Source of the DNA: Cladorhizidae sp. MBARI D1340-BT2
Lineage: Eukaryota > Porifera > Demospongiae > Poecilosclerida > Cladorhizidae
Direction of reading: 5' to 3'
Assembly: GCA_028752905.1 (NCBI GenBank)
Contig: JAQNBH010000022.1
Span: forward strand, 806,001 to 870,000
Length of the DNA: 64,000 nt
The notes under the pieces were generated by a model that was given only the letters and a program-made list of their open reading frames with translations, was not told where the DNA came from and searched no databases. The translations under genes were made by a program, and so were the position numbers. Positions within the stretch are counted from its first letter, which is position 1. Each line of letters starts with the position of its first letter. This document shows positions 11,604 to 25,304 of this stretch, piece by piece.

Positions 11604-12338
11604 CAGGCCACCGCTTTGGCAACTGGAAAACGCCAGGAAAGATCGCAAACCTTAACACTTCAAATCACCATAACTTGCTAATACTTAGAGTACTCAAAAT
11701 TTTGGCACGTACAAAAGACAGATAATCAGAAGGGCTATCCATTGATATAAAATTTATCTTTTTTTAGTAAAGTGTAGAAAAGTTATGAGCTTTACGGCAA
11801 AATAACAAGATTTTTGGGGGGAAAATGAGAAACATATAGACCAAATTAGGGCAAATATCAATATAGAGAACACATAATGAAACCTATCATTCGAATCATA
11901 TCAAGTCCATTACAGTGAAGTTTGCAGAATATTATGGATGTTTGATATCAACAGAGAGCACAGGGAGAGACCTATCTTAATAGCTATATATCAAGTTTAT
12001 ACAGTGAAGTGTGGAGAATCTATGAAGCTAACCTGTTTAGCATCAAGATAGAGAACACATAGAGAAACCTATCTTGTGATTCTATGTATGCAGAATATAC
12101 GGATGTTTGGTATCAAGAGAGAGAACAGAGAGAGGCCTACCTTTAGAGCTATAAATCAAGTCTATTCAGTGAAGTGTGGATAATCTACGAAGCTAACATG
12201 TTTAGCATCAAGTAAGAGTACAATTCATAACTGCCCTAATTAACAAGACCAAAGTCCCAGATTTTGTCAACTGATAGAGAAGGCCCTTATCTGCAACATG
12301 TCAACAGATTATCAATAAATGTAGTGGTTTTTCACTGG
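11604..12338 (+). repeat. Short unit, class S2, mosaic, at a higher-order junction
   Basis: S2 junction near 12150, core ccattgat and tttttttag as in the 9227 unit. A1 carries gaagtttgc (11922), otherwise tied to cctcgag S1 units. It is the only S2 unit not followed by gtaatgg: gtagtgg is read near 12320. It closes the first 8774-bp copy, so it probably contains the exchange point. Confidence 0.85.
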
Positions 12339-13073
12339 CAGGCCACCGCTTTGGCAACTGGAAAACGCCAGGAAAGATCGCAAACCTTAACACTTCAAAT
12401 CACCATAACTTGCTAATACCTCGAGTACTCAAAATTTTGGCACGTACAAAAGACAGATAATCAGAAGGGCTATCCGTTGATATAAAATTTATCTTTTTTG
12501 AGTAAAGTGTAGAAAGGTTATGAGCTTTACGGCAAAATAACAAGATTTTTGGGGGGAAAATGAGAAACATATAGACCAAATTAGGGCAAATATCAAGATA
12601 GAGAACACATAATGAAACCTATCATTAGAATCATATCAAGTCCATTACAGTGAAGTTTGCAGAATATTATGGATGTTTGATATCAACAGAGAGCACAGGG
12701 AGAGACCTATCTTAATAGCTATATATCAAGTTTATACAGTGAAGTGTGGAGAATCTATGAAGCTAACCTGTTTAGCATCAAGATAGAGAACACATAGAGA
12801 AACCTATCTTGTGATTCTATGTATGCAGAATATACGGATGTTTGGTATCAAGAGAGAGCACTTAGAGAGTCCTATCTTAATAGCTATACATCAAGTCTAT
12901 TCAGTGAAGTGTGGATAATCTACGAAGCTAACATGTTTAGCATCAAGTAAGAGTACAATTCATAACTGCCCTAATTAACAAGACCAAAGTCCCAGATTTT
13001 GTCAACTGATAGAGAAGGCCCTTATCTGCAACATGTCAACAGATTATCAATAAATGTAGTGGTTTTTCACTGG
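12339..13073 (+). repeat. Short unit, class S1 (735 bp)
   Basis: S1 junction near 12853. Core cctcgag and agaaaggttatg, A1 gaagtttgc. Opens the second 8774-bp copy. Confidence 0.88.
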
Positions 13074-13808
13074 CAGGCCACCGCTTTGGCAACTGGAAAA
13101 CGCCAGGAAAGATCGCAAACCTTAACACTTCAAATCACCATAACTTGCTAATACTTAGAGTACTCAAAATTTTGGCACGTACAAAAGACAGATAATCAGA
13201 AGGGCTATCCATTGATATAAAATTTATCTTTTTTGAGTAAAGTGTAGAAAAGTTATGAGCTTTACGGCAAAATAACAAGATTTTTGGGGGGAAAATGAGA
13301 AACATATAGACCAAATTAGGGCAAATATCAATATAGAGAACACATAATGAAACCTATCATTCGAATCATATCAAGTCCATTACAGTGAAGTGTGCAGAAT
13401 ATTATGGATGTTTGATATCAACAGAGAGCACAGGGAGAGACCTATCTTAATAGCTATATATCAAGTTTATACAGTGAAGTGTGGAGAATCTATGAAGCTA
13501 ACCTGTTTAGCATCAAGATAGAGAACACATAGAGAAACCTATCTTGTGATTCTATGTATGCAGAATATACGGATGTTTGGTATCAAGAGAGAGAACAGAG
13601 AGAGGCCTACCTTTAGAGCTATAAATCAAGTCTATTCAGTGAAGTGTGGATAATCTACGAAGCTAACATGTTTAGCATCAAGTAAGAGTACAATTCATAA
13701 CTGCCCTAATTAACAAGACCAAAGTCCCAGATTTTGTCAACTGATAGAGAAGGCCCTTATCTGCAACATGTCAACAGATTATCAATAAATGTAATGGTTT
13801 TTCACTGG
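13074..13808 (+). repeat. Short unit, class S2 (735 bp)
   Basis: S2 junction near 13622, core ccattgat, followed by gtaatgg. Counterpart of the unit at 4300 (offset 8774). Confidence 0.88.
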
Positions 13809-14716
13809 CAGGCCACCGCTTTGGCAACTGGAAAACGCCAGGAAAGATCGCAAATCTTAACACTTCAAATCACCATAACTTGCTAATACTTAGAGTACTC
13901 AAAATTTTGGCACGTACAAAAGACAGATAATCAGAAGGGCTATCCGTTGATATAAAATTTATCTTTTTTGAGTAAAGTGTAGAAAAGTTATGAGCTTTAC
14001 GGCAAAATAACAAGATTTTTGGGGGGAAAATGAGAAACATATAGACCAAATTAGGGCAAATATCAATATAGAGAACACATAATGAAACCTATCATTCGAA
14101 TCATATCAAGTCCATTACAGTGAAGTGTGCAGAATATTATGGATGTTTGATATCAACAGAGAGCACAGGGAGAGACCTATCTTAATAGCTATATATCAAG
14201 TTTATACAGTGAAGTGTGGAGAATCTATGAAGCTAACCTGTTTAGCATCAAGATAGAGAACACATAGAGAAACCTATCTTGTGATTCTATGTATGCAGAA
14301 TATACGGATGTTTGGTATCAAGAGAGAGAACAGAGAGAGGCCTACCTTTAGAGCTATATATCAAGTCTATTCAGTGAAGTGTGGAGAATCTATGAAGCTA
14401 ACATGTTTAGCTCAAGATAGAGAACACTGAGAGATACCTATCTTGCAAGTCCATTACAGTGAAGTGTGCAGAATATATGGATGTTTGGTATCAAGAGAGA
14501 GCACTTAGAGAGTCCTATCTTAATAGCTATACATCAAGTCTATTCAGTGAAGTGTGGATAATCTACGAAGCTAACATGTTTAGCATCAAGTAAGAGTACA
14601 ATTCATAACTGCCCTAATTAACAAGACCAAAGTCCCAGATTTTGTCAACTGATAGAGAAGGCCCTTATCTGCAACATGTCAACAGATTATCAATAAATGT
14701 AGTGGTTTTTCACTGG

Positions 14717-15451
14717 CAGGCCACCGCTTTGGCAACTGGAAAACGCCAGGAAAGATCGCAAACCTTAACACTTCAAATCACCATAACTTGCTAATACCTC
14801 GAGTACTCAAAATTTTGGCACGTACAAAAGACAGATAATCAGAAGGGCTATCCGTTGATATAAAATTTATCTTTTTTGAGTAAAGTGTAGAAAGGTTATG
14901 AGCTTTACGGCAAAATAACAAGATTTTTGGGGGGAAAATGAGAAACATATAGACCAAATTAGGGCAAATATCAAGATAGAGAACACATAATGAAACCTAT
15001 CATTAGAATCATATCAAGTCCATTACAGTGAAGTTTGCAGAATATTATGGATGTTTGATATCAACAGAGAGCACAGGGAGAGACCTATCTTAATAGCTAT
15101 ATATCAAGTTTATACAGTGAAGTGTGGAGAATCTATGAAGCTAACCTGTTTAGCATCAAGATAGAGAACACATAGAGAAACCTATCTTGTGATTCTATGT
15201 ATGCAGAATATACGGATGTTTGGTATCAAGAGAGAGCACTTAGAGAGTCCTATCTTAATAGCTATACATCAAGTCTATTCAGTGAAGTGTGGATAATCTA
15301 CGAAGCTAACATGTTTAGCATCAAGTAAGAGTACAATTCATAACTGACCTAATTAACAAGACCAAAGTCCCAGATTTTGTCAACTGATAGAGAAGGCCCT
15401 TATCTGCAACATGTCAACAGATTATCAATAAATGTAGTGGTTTTTCACTGG
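14717..15451 (+). repeat. Short unit, class S1 (735 bp)
   Basis: S1 junction near 15233. Core cctcgag, A1 gaagtttgc, followed by gacctaa, ttaccac and ggttg. Counterpart of the unit at 5943. Confidence 0.88.
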
Positions 15452-16358
15452 CAGGCCACCGCTTTGGCAACTGGAAAACGCCAGGAAAGATCGCAAACCT
15501 TACCACTTCAAATCACCATAACTTGCTAATACTTAGAGTACTCAAAATTTTGGCACGTACAAAAGACAGATAATTAGAAGGGCTATCCGGTGATATAAAA
15601 ATTTCTTTTTTGGGTAAAGTGTAGAAAAGTTATGAGCTTTACGGCAAAATAACAAGATTTTGGGGGGGGAAATGAGAAACATATAGACCAAATTAGGGCA
15701 AATATCAAGATAGAGAACACATAATGAAACCTATCATTAGAATCATATCAAGTCCATTACAGTGAGGTGTGCAGAATATTATGGTTGTTTGATATCAACA
15801 GAGAGCACAGGGAGAGACCTATCTTAATAGCTATATATCAAGTTTATACAGTGAAGTGTGGAGAATCTATGAAGCTAACCTGTTTAGCATCAAGATAGAG
15901 AACACATAGAGAAACCTATCTTGTGATTCTATGTATGCAGAATATACGGATGTTTGGTATCAAGAGAGAGAACAGAGAGAGGCCTACCTTTAGAGCTATA
16001 TATCAAGTCTATTCAGTGAAGTGTGGAGAATCTATGAAGCTAACATGTTTAGCTCAAGATAGAGAACACTGAGAGATACCTATCTTGCAAGTCCATTACA
16101 GTGAAGTGTGCAGAATATATGGATGTTTGGTATCAAGAGAGAGCACTTAGAGAGTCCTATCTTAATAGCTATACATCAAGTCTATTCAGTGAAGTGTGGA
16201 TAATCTACGAAGCTAACATGTTTAGCATCAAGTAAGAGTACAATTCATAACTGCCCTAATTAACAAGACCAAAGTCCCAGATTTTGTCAACTGATAGAGA
16301 AGGCCCTTATCTGCAACATGTCAACAGATTATCAATAAATGTAGTGGTTTTTCACTGG

Positions 16359-17093
16359 CAGGCCACCGCTTTGGCAACTGGAAAACGCCAGGAAAGATCG
16401 CAAACCTTAACACTTCAAATCACCATAACTTACTAATACTTAGAGTACTCAAAATTTTGGCACGTACAAAAGACAGATAATCAGAAGGGCTATCCATTGA
16501 TATAAAATTTATCTTTTTTGAGTAAAGTGTAGAAAAGTTATGAGCTTTACGGCAAAATAACAAGATTTTTGGGGGGGAAATGAGAAACATATAGACCAAA
16601 TTAGGGCAAATATCAATATAGAGAACACATAATGAAACCTATCATTCGAATCATATCAAGTCCATTACAGTGAAGTGTGCAGAATATTATGGATGTTTGA
16701 TATCAACAGAGAGCACAGGGAGAGACCTATCTTAATAGCTATATATCAAGTTTATACAGTGAAGTGTGGAGAATCTATGAAGCTAACCTGTTTAGCATCA
16801 AGATAGAGAACACATAGAGAAACCTATCTTGTGATTCTATGTATGCAGAATATACGGATGTTTGGTATCAAGAGAGAGAACAGAGAGAGGCCTACCTTTA
16901 GAGCTATAAATCAAGTCTATTCAGTGAAGTGTGGATAATCTACGAAGCTAACATGTTTAGCATCAAGTAAGAGTACAATTCATAACTGCCCTAATTAACA
17001 AGACCAAAGTCCCAGATTTTGTCAACTGATAGAGAAGGCCCTTATCTGCAACATGTCAACAGATTATCAATAAATGTAATGGTTTTTCACTGG
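16359..17093 (+). repeat. Short unit, class S2 (735 bp)
   Basis: S2 junction near 16906; aacttactaat, ccattgat and T5G7A3. Counterpart of the unit at 7585. Confidence 0.88.
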
Positions 17094-18000
17094 CAGGCCA
17101 CCGCTTTGGCAACTGGAAAACGCCAGGAAAGATCGCAAACCTTAACACTTCAAATCACCATAACTTGCTAATACTTGGAGTACTCAAAATTTTGGCACGT
17201 ACAAAAGACAGATAATTAGAAGGGCTATCCGGTGATATAAAAATTTCTTTTTTGGGTAAAGTGTAGAAAAGTTATGAGCTTTACGGCAAAATAACAAGAT
17301 TTTGGGGGGGAAAATGAGAAACATATAGACCAAATTAGGGCAAATATCAAGATAGAGAACACATAATGAAACCTATCATTAGAATCATATCAAGTCCATT
17401 ACAGTGAAGTGTGCAGAATATTATGGATGTTTGATATCAACAGAGAGCACAGGGAGAGACCTATCTTAATAGCTATATATCAAGTTTATACAGTGAAGTG
17501 TGGAGAATCTATGAAGCTAACCTGTTTAGCATCAAGATAGAGAACACATAGAGAAACCTATCTTGTGATTCTATGTATGCAGAATATACGGATGTTTGGT
17601 ATCAAGAGAGAGAACAGAGAGAGGCCTACCTTTAGAGCTATATATCAAGTCTATTCAGTGAAGTGTGGAGAATCTATGAAGCTAACATGTTTAGCTCAAG
17701 ATAGAGAACACTGAGAGATACCTATCTTGCAAGTCCATTACAGTGAAGTGTGCAGAATATATGGATGTTTGGTATCAAGAGAGAGCACTTAGAGAGTCCT
17801 ATCTTAATAGCTATACATCAAGTCTATTCAGTGAAGTGTGGATAATCTACGAAGCTAACATGTTTAGCATCAAGTAAGAGTACAATTCATAACTGCCCTA
17901 ATTAACAAGACCAAAGTCCCAGATTTTGTCAACTGATAGAGAAGGCCCTTATCTGCAACATGTCAACAGATTATCAATAAATGTAGTGGTTTTTCACTGG

Positions 18001-18735
18001 CAGGCCACCGCTTTGGCAACTGGAAAACGCCAGGAAAGATCGCAAACCTTAACACTTCAAATCACCATAACTTGCTAATACTTAGAGTACTCAAAATTTT
18101 GGCACGTACAAAAGACAGATAATCAGAAGGGCTATCCATTGATATAAAATTTATCTTTTTTTAGTAAAGTGTAGAAAAGTTATGAGCTTTACGGCAAAAT
18201 AACAAGATTTTTGGGGGGAAAATGAGAAACATATAGACCAAATTAGGGCAAATATCAATATAGAGAACACATAATGAAACCTATCATTCGAATCATATCA
18301 AGTCCATTACAGTGAAGTGTGCAGAATATTATGGATGTTTGATATCAACAGAGAGCACAGGGAGAGACCTATCTTAATAGCTATATATCAAGTTTATACA
18401 GTGAAGTGTGGAGAATCTATGAAGCTAACCTGTTTAGCATCAAGATAGAGAACACATAGAGAAACCTATCTTGTGATTCTATGTATGCAGAATATACGGA
18501 TGTTTGGTATCAAGAGAGAGAACAGAGAGAGGCCTACCTTTAGAGCTATAAATCAAGTCTATTCAGTGAAGTGTGGATAATCTACGAAGCTAACATGTTT
18601 AGCATCAAGTAAGAGTACAATTCATAACTGCCCTAATTAACAAGACCAAAGTCCCAGATTTTGTCAACTGATAGAGAAGGCCCTTATCTGCAACATGTCA
18701 ACAGATTATCAATAAATGTAATGGTTTTTCACTGG
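18001..18735 (+). repeat. Short unit, class S2 (735 bp)
   Basis: S2 junction near 18548; ccattgat and tttttttag. Counterpart of the unit at 9227. Confidence 0.88.
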
Positions 18736-19470
18736 CAGGCCACCGCTTTGGCAACTGGAAAACGCCAGGAAAGATCGCAAACCTTAACACTTCAAATCAT
18801 CATAACTTGCTAATACTTAGAGTACTCAAAATTTTGGCACGTACAAAAGACAGATAATCAGAAGGGCTATCCGTTGATATAAAATTTATCTTTTTTGAGT
18901 AAAGTGTAGAAAAGTTATGAGCTTTACGGCAAAATAACAAGATTTTTGGGGGGGAAATGAGAAACATATAGACCAAATTAGGGCAAATATCAATATAGAG
19001 AACACATAATGAAACCTATCATTCGAATCATATCAAGTCCATTACAGTGAAGTGTGCAGAATATTATGGATGTTTGATATCAACAGAGAGCACAGGGAGA
19101 GACCTATCTTAATAGCTATATATCAAGTTTATACAGTGAAGTGTGGAGAATCTATGAAGCTAACCTGTTTAGCATCAAGATAGAGAACACATAGAGAAAC
19201 CTATCTTGTGATTCTATGTATGCAGAATATACGGATGTTTGGTATCAAGAGAGAGAACAGAGAGAGGCCTACCTTTAGAGCTATAAATCAAGTCTATTCA
19301 GTGAAGTGTGGATAATCTACGAAGCTAACATGTTTAGCATCAAGTAAGAGTACAATTCATAACTGCCCTAATTAACAAGACCAAAGTCCCAGATTTTGTC
19401 AACTGATAGAGAAGGCCCTTATCTGCAACATGTCAACAGATTATCAATAAATGTAATGGTTTTTCACTGG
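18736..19470 (+). repeat. Short unit, class S2 (735 bp)
   Basis: S2 junction near 19283; aaatcatcataac and ccgttgat. Counterpart of the unit at 9962. Confidence 0.88.
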
Positions 19471-20377
19471 CAGGCCACCGCTTTGGCAACTGGAAAACGC
19501 CAGGAAAGATCGCAAACCTTAACACTTCAAATCACCATAACTTGCTAATACTTGGAGTACTCAAAATTTTGGCACGTACAAAAGACAGATAATTAGAAGG
19601 GCTATCCGGTGATATAAAAATTTCTTTTTTGGGTAAAGTGTAGAAAAGTTATGAGCTTTACGGCAAAATAACAAGATTTTGGGGGGGAAAATGAGAAACA
19701 TATAGACCAAATTAGGGCAAATATCAAGATAGAGAACACATAATGAAACCTATCATTAGAATCATATCAAGTCCATTACAGTGAAGTGTGCAGAATATTA
19801 TGGATGTTTGATATCAACAGAGAGCACAGGGAGAGACCTATCTTAATAGCTATATATCAAGTTTATACAGTGAAGTGTGGAGAATCTATGAAGCTAACCT
19901 GTTTAGCATCAAGATAGAGAACACATAGAGAAACCTATCTTGTGATTCTATGTATGCAGAATATACGGATGTTTGGTATCAAGAGAGAGAACAGAGAGAG
20001 GCCTACCTTTAGAGCTATATATCAAGTCTATTCAGTGAAGTGTGGAGAATCTATGAAGCTAACATGTTTAGCTCAAGATAGAGAACACTGAGAGATACCT
20101 ATCTTGCAAGTCCATTACAGTGAAGTGTGCAGAATATATGGATGTTTGGTATCAAGAGAGAGCACTTAGAGAGTCCTATCTTAATAGCTATACATCAAGT
20201 CTATTCAGTGAAGTGTGGATAATCTACGAAGCTAACATGTTTAGCATCAAGTAAGAGTACAATTCATAACTGCCCTAATTAACAAGACCAAAGTCCCAGA
20301 TTTTGTCAACTGATAGAGAAGGCCCTTATCTGCAACATGTCAACAGATTATCAATAAATGTAGTGGTTTTTCACTGG

Positions 20378-21112
20378 CAGGCCACCGCTTTGGCAACTGG
20401 AAAACGCCAGGAAAGATCGCAAACCTTAACACTTCAAATCACCATAACTTGCTAATACTTAGAGTACTCAAAATTTTGGCACGTACAAAAGACAGATAAT
20501 CAGAAGGGCTATCCATTGATATAAAATTTATCTTTTTTTAGTAAAGTGTAGAAAAGTTATGAGCTTTACGGCAAAATAACAAGATTTTTGGGGGGAAAAT
20601 GAGAAACATATAGACCAAATTAGGGCAAATATCAATATAGAGAACACATAATGAAACCTATCATTCGAATCATATCAAGTCCATTACAGTGAAGTGTGCA
20701 GAATATTATGGATGTTTGATATCAACAGAGAGCACAGGGAGAGACCTATCTTAATAGCTATATATCAAGTTTATACAGTGAAGTGTGGAGAATCTATGAA
20801 GCTAACCTGTTTAGCATCAAGATAGAGAACACATAGAGAAACCTATCTTGTGATTCTATGTATGCAGAATATACGGATGTTTGGTATCAAGAGAGAGAAC
20901 AGAGAGAGGCCTACCTTTAGAGCTATAAATCAAGTCTATTCAGTGAAGTGTGGATAATCTACGAAGCTAACATGTTTAGCATCAAGTAAGAGTACAATTC
21001 ATAACTGCCCTAATTAACAAGACCAAAGTCCCAGATTTTGTCAACTGATAGAGAAGGCCCTTATCTGCAACATGTCAACAGATTATCAATAAATGTAATG
21101 GTTTTTCACTGG
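20378..21112 (+). repeat. Short unit, class S2 (735 bp)
   Basis: S2 junction near 20925; ccattgat and tttttttag; A1 reads gaagtgtgc and the next core has gtaatgg. It is the counterpart of 11604 but without that unit's mosaic marks. Last unit of the second 8774-bp copy. Confidence 0.88.
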
Positions 21113-22927
21113 CAGGCCACCGCTTTGGCAACTGGAAAACGCCAGGAAAGATCGCAAACCTTAACACTTCAAATCATCATAACTTGCTAATACTTAGAGT
21201 ACTCAAAATTTTGGCACGTACAAAAGACAGATAATCAGAAGGGCTATCCGTTGATATAAAATTTATCTTTTTTGAGTAAAGTGTAGAAACGTTATGAGCT
21301 TTACGGCAAAATAACAAGATTTTTGGGGGGAAAATGAGAAACATATAGACCAAATTAGGGCAAATATCAATATAGAGAACACATAATGAAACCTATCATT
21401 CGAATCATATCAAGTCCATTACAGTGAAGTGTGCAGAATATTATGGATGTTTGATATCAACAGAGAGCACAGGGAGAGACCTATCTTAATAGCTATATAT
21501 CAAGTTTATACAGTGAAGTGTGGAGAATCTATGAAGCTAACCTGTTTAGCATCAAGATAGAGAACACATAGAGAAACCTATCTTGTGATTCGATGTATGC
21601 AGAATATACGGATGTTTGGTATCAAGAGAGAGAACAGAGAGAGGCCTACCTTTAGAGCTATATATCAAGTCTATTCAGTGACGTGTGGAGAATCTATGAA
21701 GCTAACATGTTTAGCTCAAGATAGAGAACACTGAGAGATACCTATCTTGCAAGTCCATTACAGTGAAGTGTGCAGAATATATGGATGTTTGGTATCAAGA
21801 GAGAGCACTTAGAGAGTCCTATCTTAATAGCTATACATCAAGTCTATTCAGTGAAGTGTGGATAATCTACGAAGCTAACATGTTTAGCATCAAGTAAGAG
21901 TACAATTCATAACTGCCCTAATTAACAAGACCAAAGTCCCAGATTTTGTCAACTGATAGAGAAGGCCCTTATCTGCAACATGTCAACAGATTATCAATAA
22001 ATGTAGTGGTTTTTCACTGGCAGGCCACCGCTTTGGCAACTGGAAAACGCCAGGAAAGATCGCAAACCTTAACACTTCAAATCACCATAACTTGCTAATA
22101 CTTAGAGTACTCAAAATTTTGGCACGTACAAAAGACAGATAATTAGAAGGGCTATCCGGTGGTATAAAAATTTCTTTTTTGGGTAAAGTGTAGAAAAGTT
22201 ATGAGCTTTACGGCAAAATAACAAGATTTTGGGGGGGAAAATGAGAAACATATAGACCAAATTAGGGCAAATATCAAGATAGAGAACACATAATGAAACC
22301 TATCATTAGAATCATATCAAGTCCATTACAGTGAAGTGTGCAGAATATTATGGATGTTTGATATCAACAGAGAGCACAGGGAGAGACCTATCTTAATAGC
22401 TATATATCAAGTTTATACAGTGAAGTGTGGAGAATCTATGAAGCTAACCTGTTTAGCATCAAGATAGAGAACACATAGAGAAACCTATCTTGTGATTCTA
22501 TGTATGCAGAATATACGGATGTTTGGTATCAAGAGAGAGAACAGAGAGAGGCCTACCTTTAGAGCTATATATCAAGTCTATTCAGTGAAGTGTGGAGAAT
22601 CTATGAAGCTAACATGTTTAGCTCAAGATAGAGAACACTGAGAGATACCTATCTTGCAAGTCCATTACAGTGAAGTGTGCAGAATATATGGATGTTTGGT
22701 ATCAAGAGAGAGCACTTAGAGAGTCCTATCTTAATAGCTATACATCAAGTCTATTCAGTGAAGTGTGGATAATCTACGAAGCTAACATGTTTAGCATCAA
22801 GTAAGAGTACAATTCATAACTGCCCTAATTAACAAGACCAAAGTCCCAGATTTTGTCAACTGATAGAGAAGGCCCTTATCTGCAACATGTCAACAGATTA
22901 TCAATAAATGTAGTGGTTTTTCACTGG

Positions 22928-23662
22928 CAGGCCACCGCTTTGGCAACTGGAAAACGCCAGGAAAGATCGCAAACCTTAACACTTCAAATCACCATAACTT
23001 GCTAATACCTCGAGTACTCAAAATTTTGGCACGTACAAAAGACAGATAATCAGAAGGGCTATCCGTTGATATAAAATTTATCTTTTTTGAGTAAAGTGTA
23101 GAAAGGTTATGAGCTTTACGGCAAAATAACAAGATTTTTGGGGGGGAAATGAGAAACATATAGACCAAATTAGGGCAAATATCAAGATAGAGAACACATA
23201 ATGAAACCTATCATTAGAATCATATCAAGTCCATTACAGTGAAGTTTGCAGAATATTATAGATGTTTGATATCAACAGAGAGCACAGGGAGAGACCTATC
23301 TTAATAGCTATATATCAAGTTTATACAGTGAAGTGTGGAGAATCTATGAAGCTAACCTGTTTAGCATCAAGATAGAGAACACATAGAGAAACCTATCTTG
23401 TGATTCTATGTATGCAGAATATACGGATGTTTGGTATCAAGAGAGAGCACTTAGAGAGTCCTATCTTAATAGCTATACATCAAGTCTATTCAGTGAAGTG
23501 TGGATAATCTACGAAGCTAACATGTTTAGCATCAAGTAAGAGTACAATTCATAACTGACCTAATTAACAAGACCAAAGTCCCAGATTTTGTCAACTGATA
23601 GAGAAGGCCCTTATCTGCAACATGTCAACAGATTATCAATAAATGTAGTGGTTTTTCACTGG
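22928..23662 (+). repeat. Short unit, class S1 (735 bp)
   Basis: S1 junction near 23445. Core cctcgag; homopolymer block T5G7A3; A1 gaagtttgc with private tattatagatg. Followed by gacctaa, ttaccac and ggttg. Begins the partial third higher-order copy. Confidence 0.88.
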
Positions 23663-24569
23663 CAGGCCACCGCTTTGGCAACTGGAAAACGCCAGGAAAG
23701 ATCGCAAACCTTACCACTTCAAATCACCATAACTTGCTAATACTTAGAGTACTCAAAATTTTGGCACGTACAAAAGACAGATAATTAGAAGGGCTATCCG
23801 GTGATATAAAAATTTCTTTTTTGGGTAAAGTGTAGAAAAGTTATGAGCTTTACGGCAAAATAACAAGATTTTGGGGGGGGAAATGAGAAACATATAGACC
23901 AAATTAGGGCAAATATCAAGATAGAGAACACATAATGAAACCTATCATTAGAATCATATCAAGTCCATTACAGTGAGGTGTGCAGAATATTATGGTTGTT
24001 TGATATCAACAGAGAGCACAGGGAGAGACCTATCTTAATAGCTATATATCAAGTTTATACAGTGAAGTGTGGAGAATCTATGAAGCTAACCTGTTTAGCA
24101 TCAAGATAGAGAACACATAGAGAAACCTATCTTGTGATTCTATGTATGCAGAATATACGGATGTTTGGTATCAAGAGAGAGAACAGAGAGAGGCCTACCT
24201 TTAGAGCTATATATCAAGTCTATTCAGTGAAGTGTGGAGAATCTATGAAGCTAACATGTTTAGCTCAAGATAGAGAACACTGAGAGATACCTATCTTGCA
24301 AGTCCATTACAGTGAAGTGTGCAGAATATATGGATGTTTGGTATCAAGAGAGAGCACTTAGAGAGTCCTATCTTAATAGCTATACATCAAGTCTATTCAG
24401 TGAAGTGTGGATAATCTACGAAGCTAACATGTTTAGCATCAAGTAAGAGTACAATTCATAACTGCCCTAATTAACAAGACCAAAGTCCCAGATTTTGTCA
24501 ACTGATAGAGAAGGCCCTTATCTGCAACATGTCAACAGATTATCAATAAATGTAGTGGTTTTTCACTGG

Positions 24570-25304
24570 CAGGCCACCGCTTTGGCAACTGGAAAACGCC
24601 AGGAAAGATCGCAAACCTTAACACTTCAAATCACCATAACTTACTAATACTTAGAGTACTCAAAATTTTGGCACGTACAAAAGACAGATAATCAGAAGGG
24701 CTATCCATTGATATAAAATTTATCTTTTTTGAGTAAAGTGTAGAAAAGTTATGAGCTTTACGGCAAAATAACAAGATTTTTGGGGGGGAAATGAGAAACA
24801 TATAGACCAAATTAGGGCAAATATCAATATAGAGAACACATAATGAAACCTATCATTCGAATCATATCAAGTCCATTACAGTGAAGTGTGCAGAATATTA
24901 TGGATGTTTGATATCAACAGAGAGCACAGGGAGAGACCTATCTTAATAGCTATATATCAAGTTTATACAGTGAAGTGTGGAGAATCTATGAAGCTAACCT
25001 GTTTAGCATCAAGATAGAGAACACATAGAGAAACCTATCTTGTGATTCTATGTATGCAGAATATACGGATGTTTGGTATCAAGAGAGAGAACAGAGAGAG
25101 GCCTACCTTTAGAGCTATAAATCAAGTCTATTCAATGAAGTGTGGATAATCTACGAAGCTAACATGTTTAGCATCAAGTAAGAGTACAATTCATAACTGC
25201 CCTAATTAACAAGACCAAAGTCCCAGATTTTGTCAACTGATAGAGAAGGCCCTTATCTGCAACATGTCAACAGATTATCAATAAATGTAATGGTTTTTCA
25301 CTGG
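24570..25304 (+). repeat. Short unit, class S2 (735 bp), last of its class
   Basis: S2 junction near 25117; aacttactaat, ccattgat and T5G7A3; private ttcaatgaag at about 25132. No further S2 unit occurs in the remaining 38.7 kb. Confidence 0.88.

Larger units (their letters stand above)
3565..12338 (+). repeat. Eleven-unit higher-order repeat, copy 1 (8774 bp)
   Basis: Class order S1-S2-L-S1-L-S2-L-S2-S2-L-S2 with matching internal variants in the next copy. All eleven starts are offset by 8774. Differences I located by eye: 6854 (c, against a at 15628) and 11922 (t, against g at 20696). The copies are adjacent with no spacer. Confidence 0.88.
12339..21112 (+). repeat. Eleven-unit higher-order repeat, copy 2 (8774 bp)
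   Basis: Repeats the class order and variants of 3565-12338 unit for unit, including rare marks: aaatcatcataac (18736 unit), aacttactaat (16359 unit) and ggttg (15452 unit). It is followed by a long unit at 21113 instead of a cctcgag S1 unit, so a third full copy does not follow directly. Confidence 0.88.
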
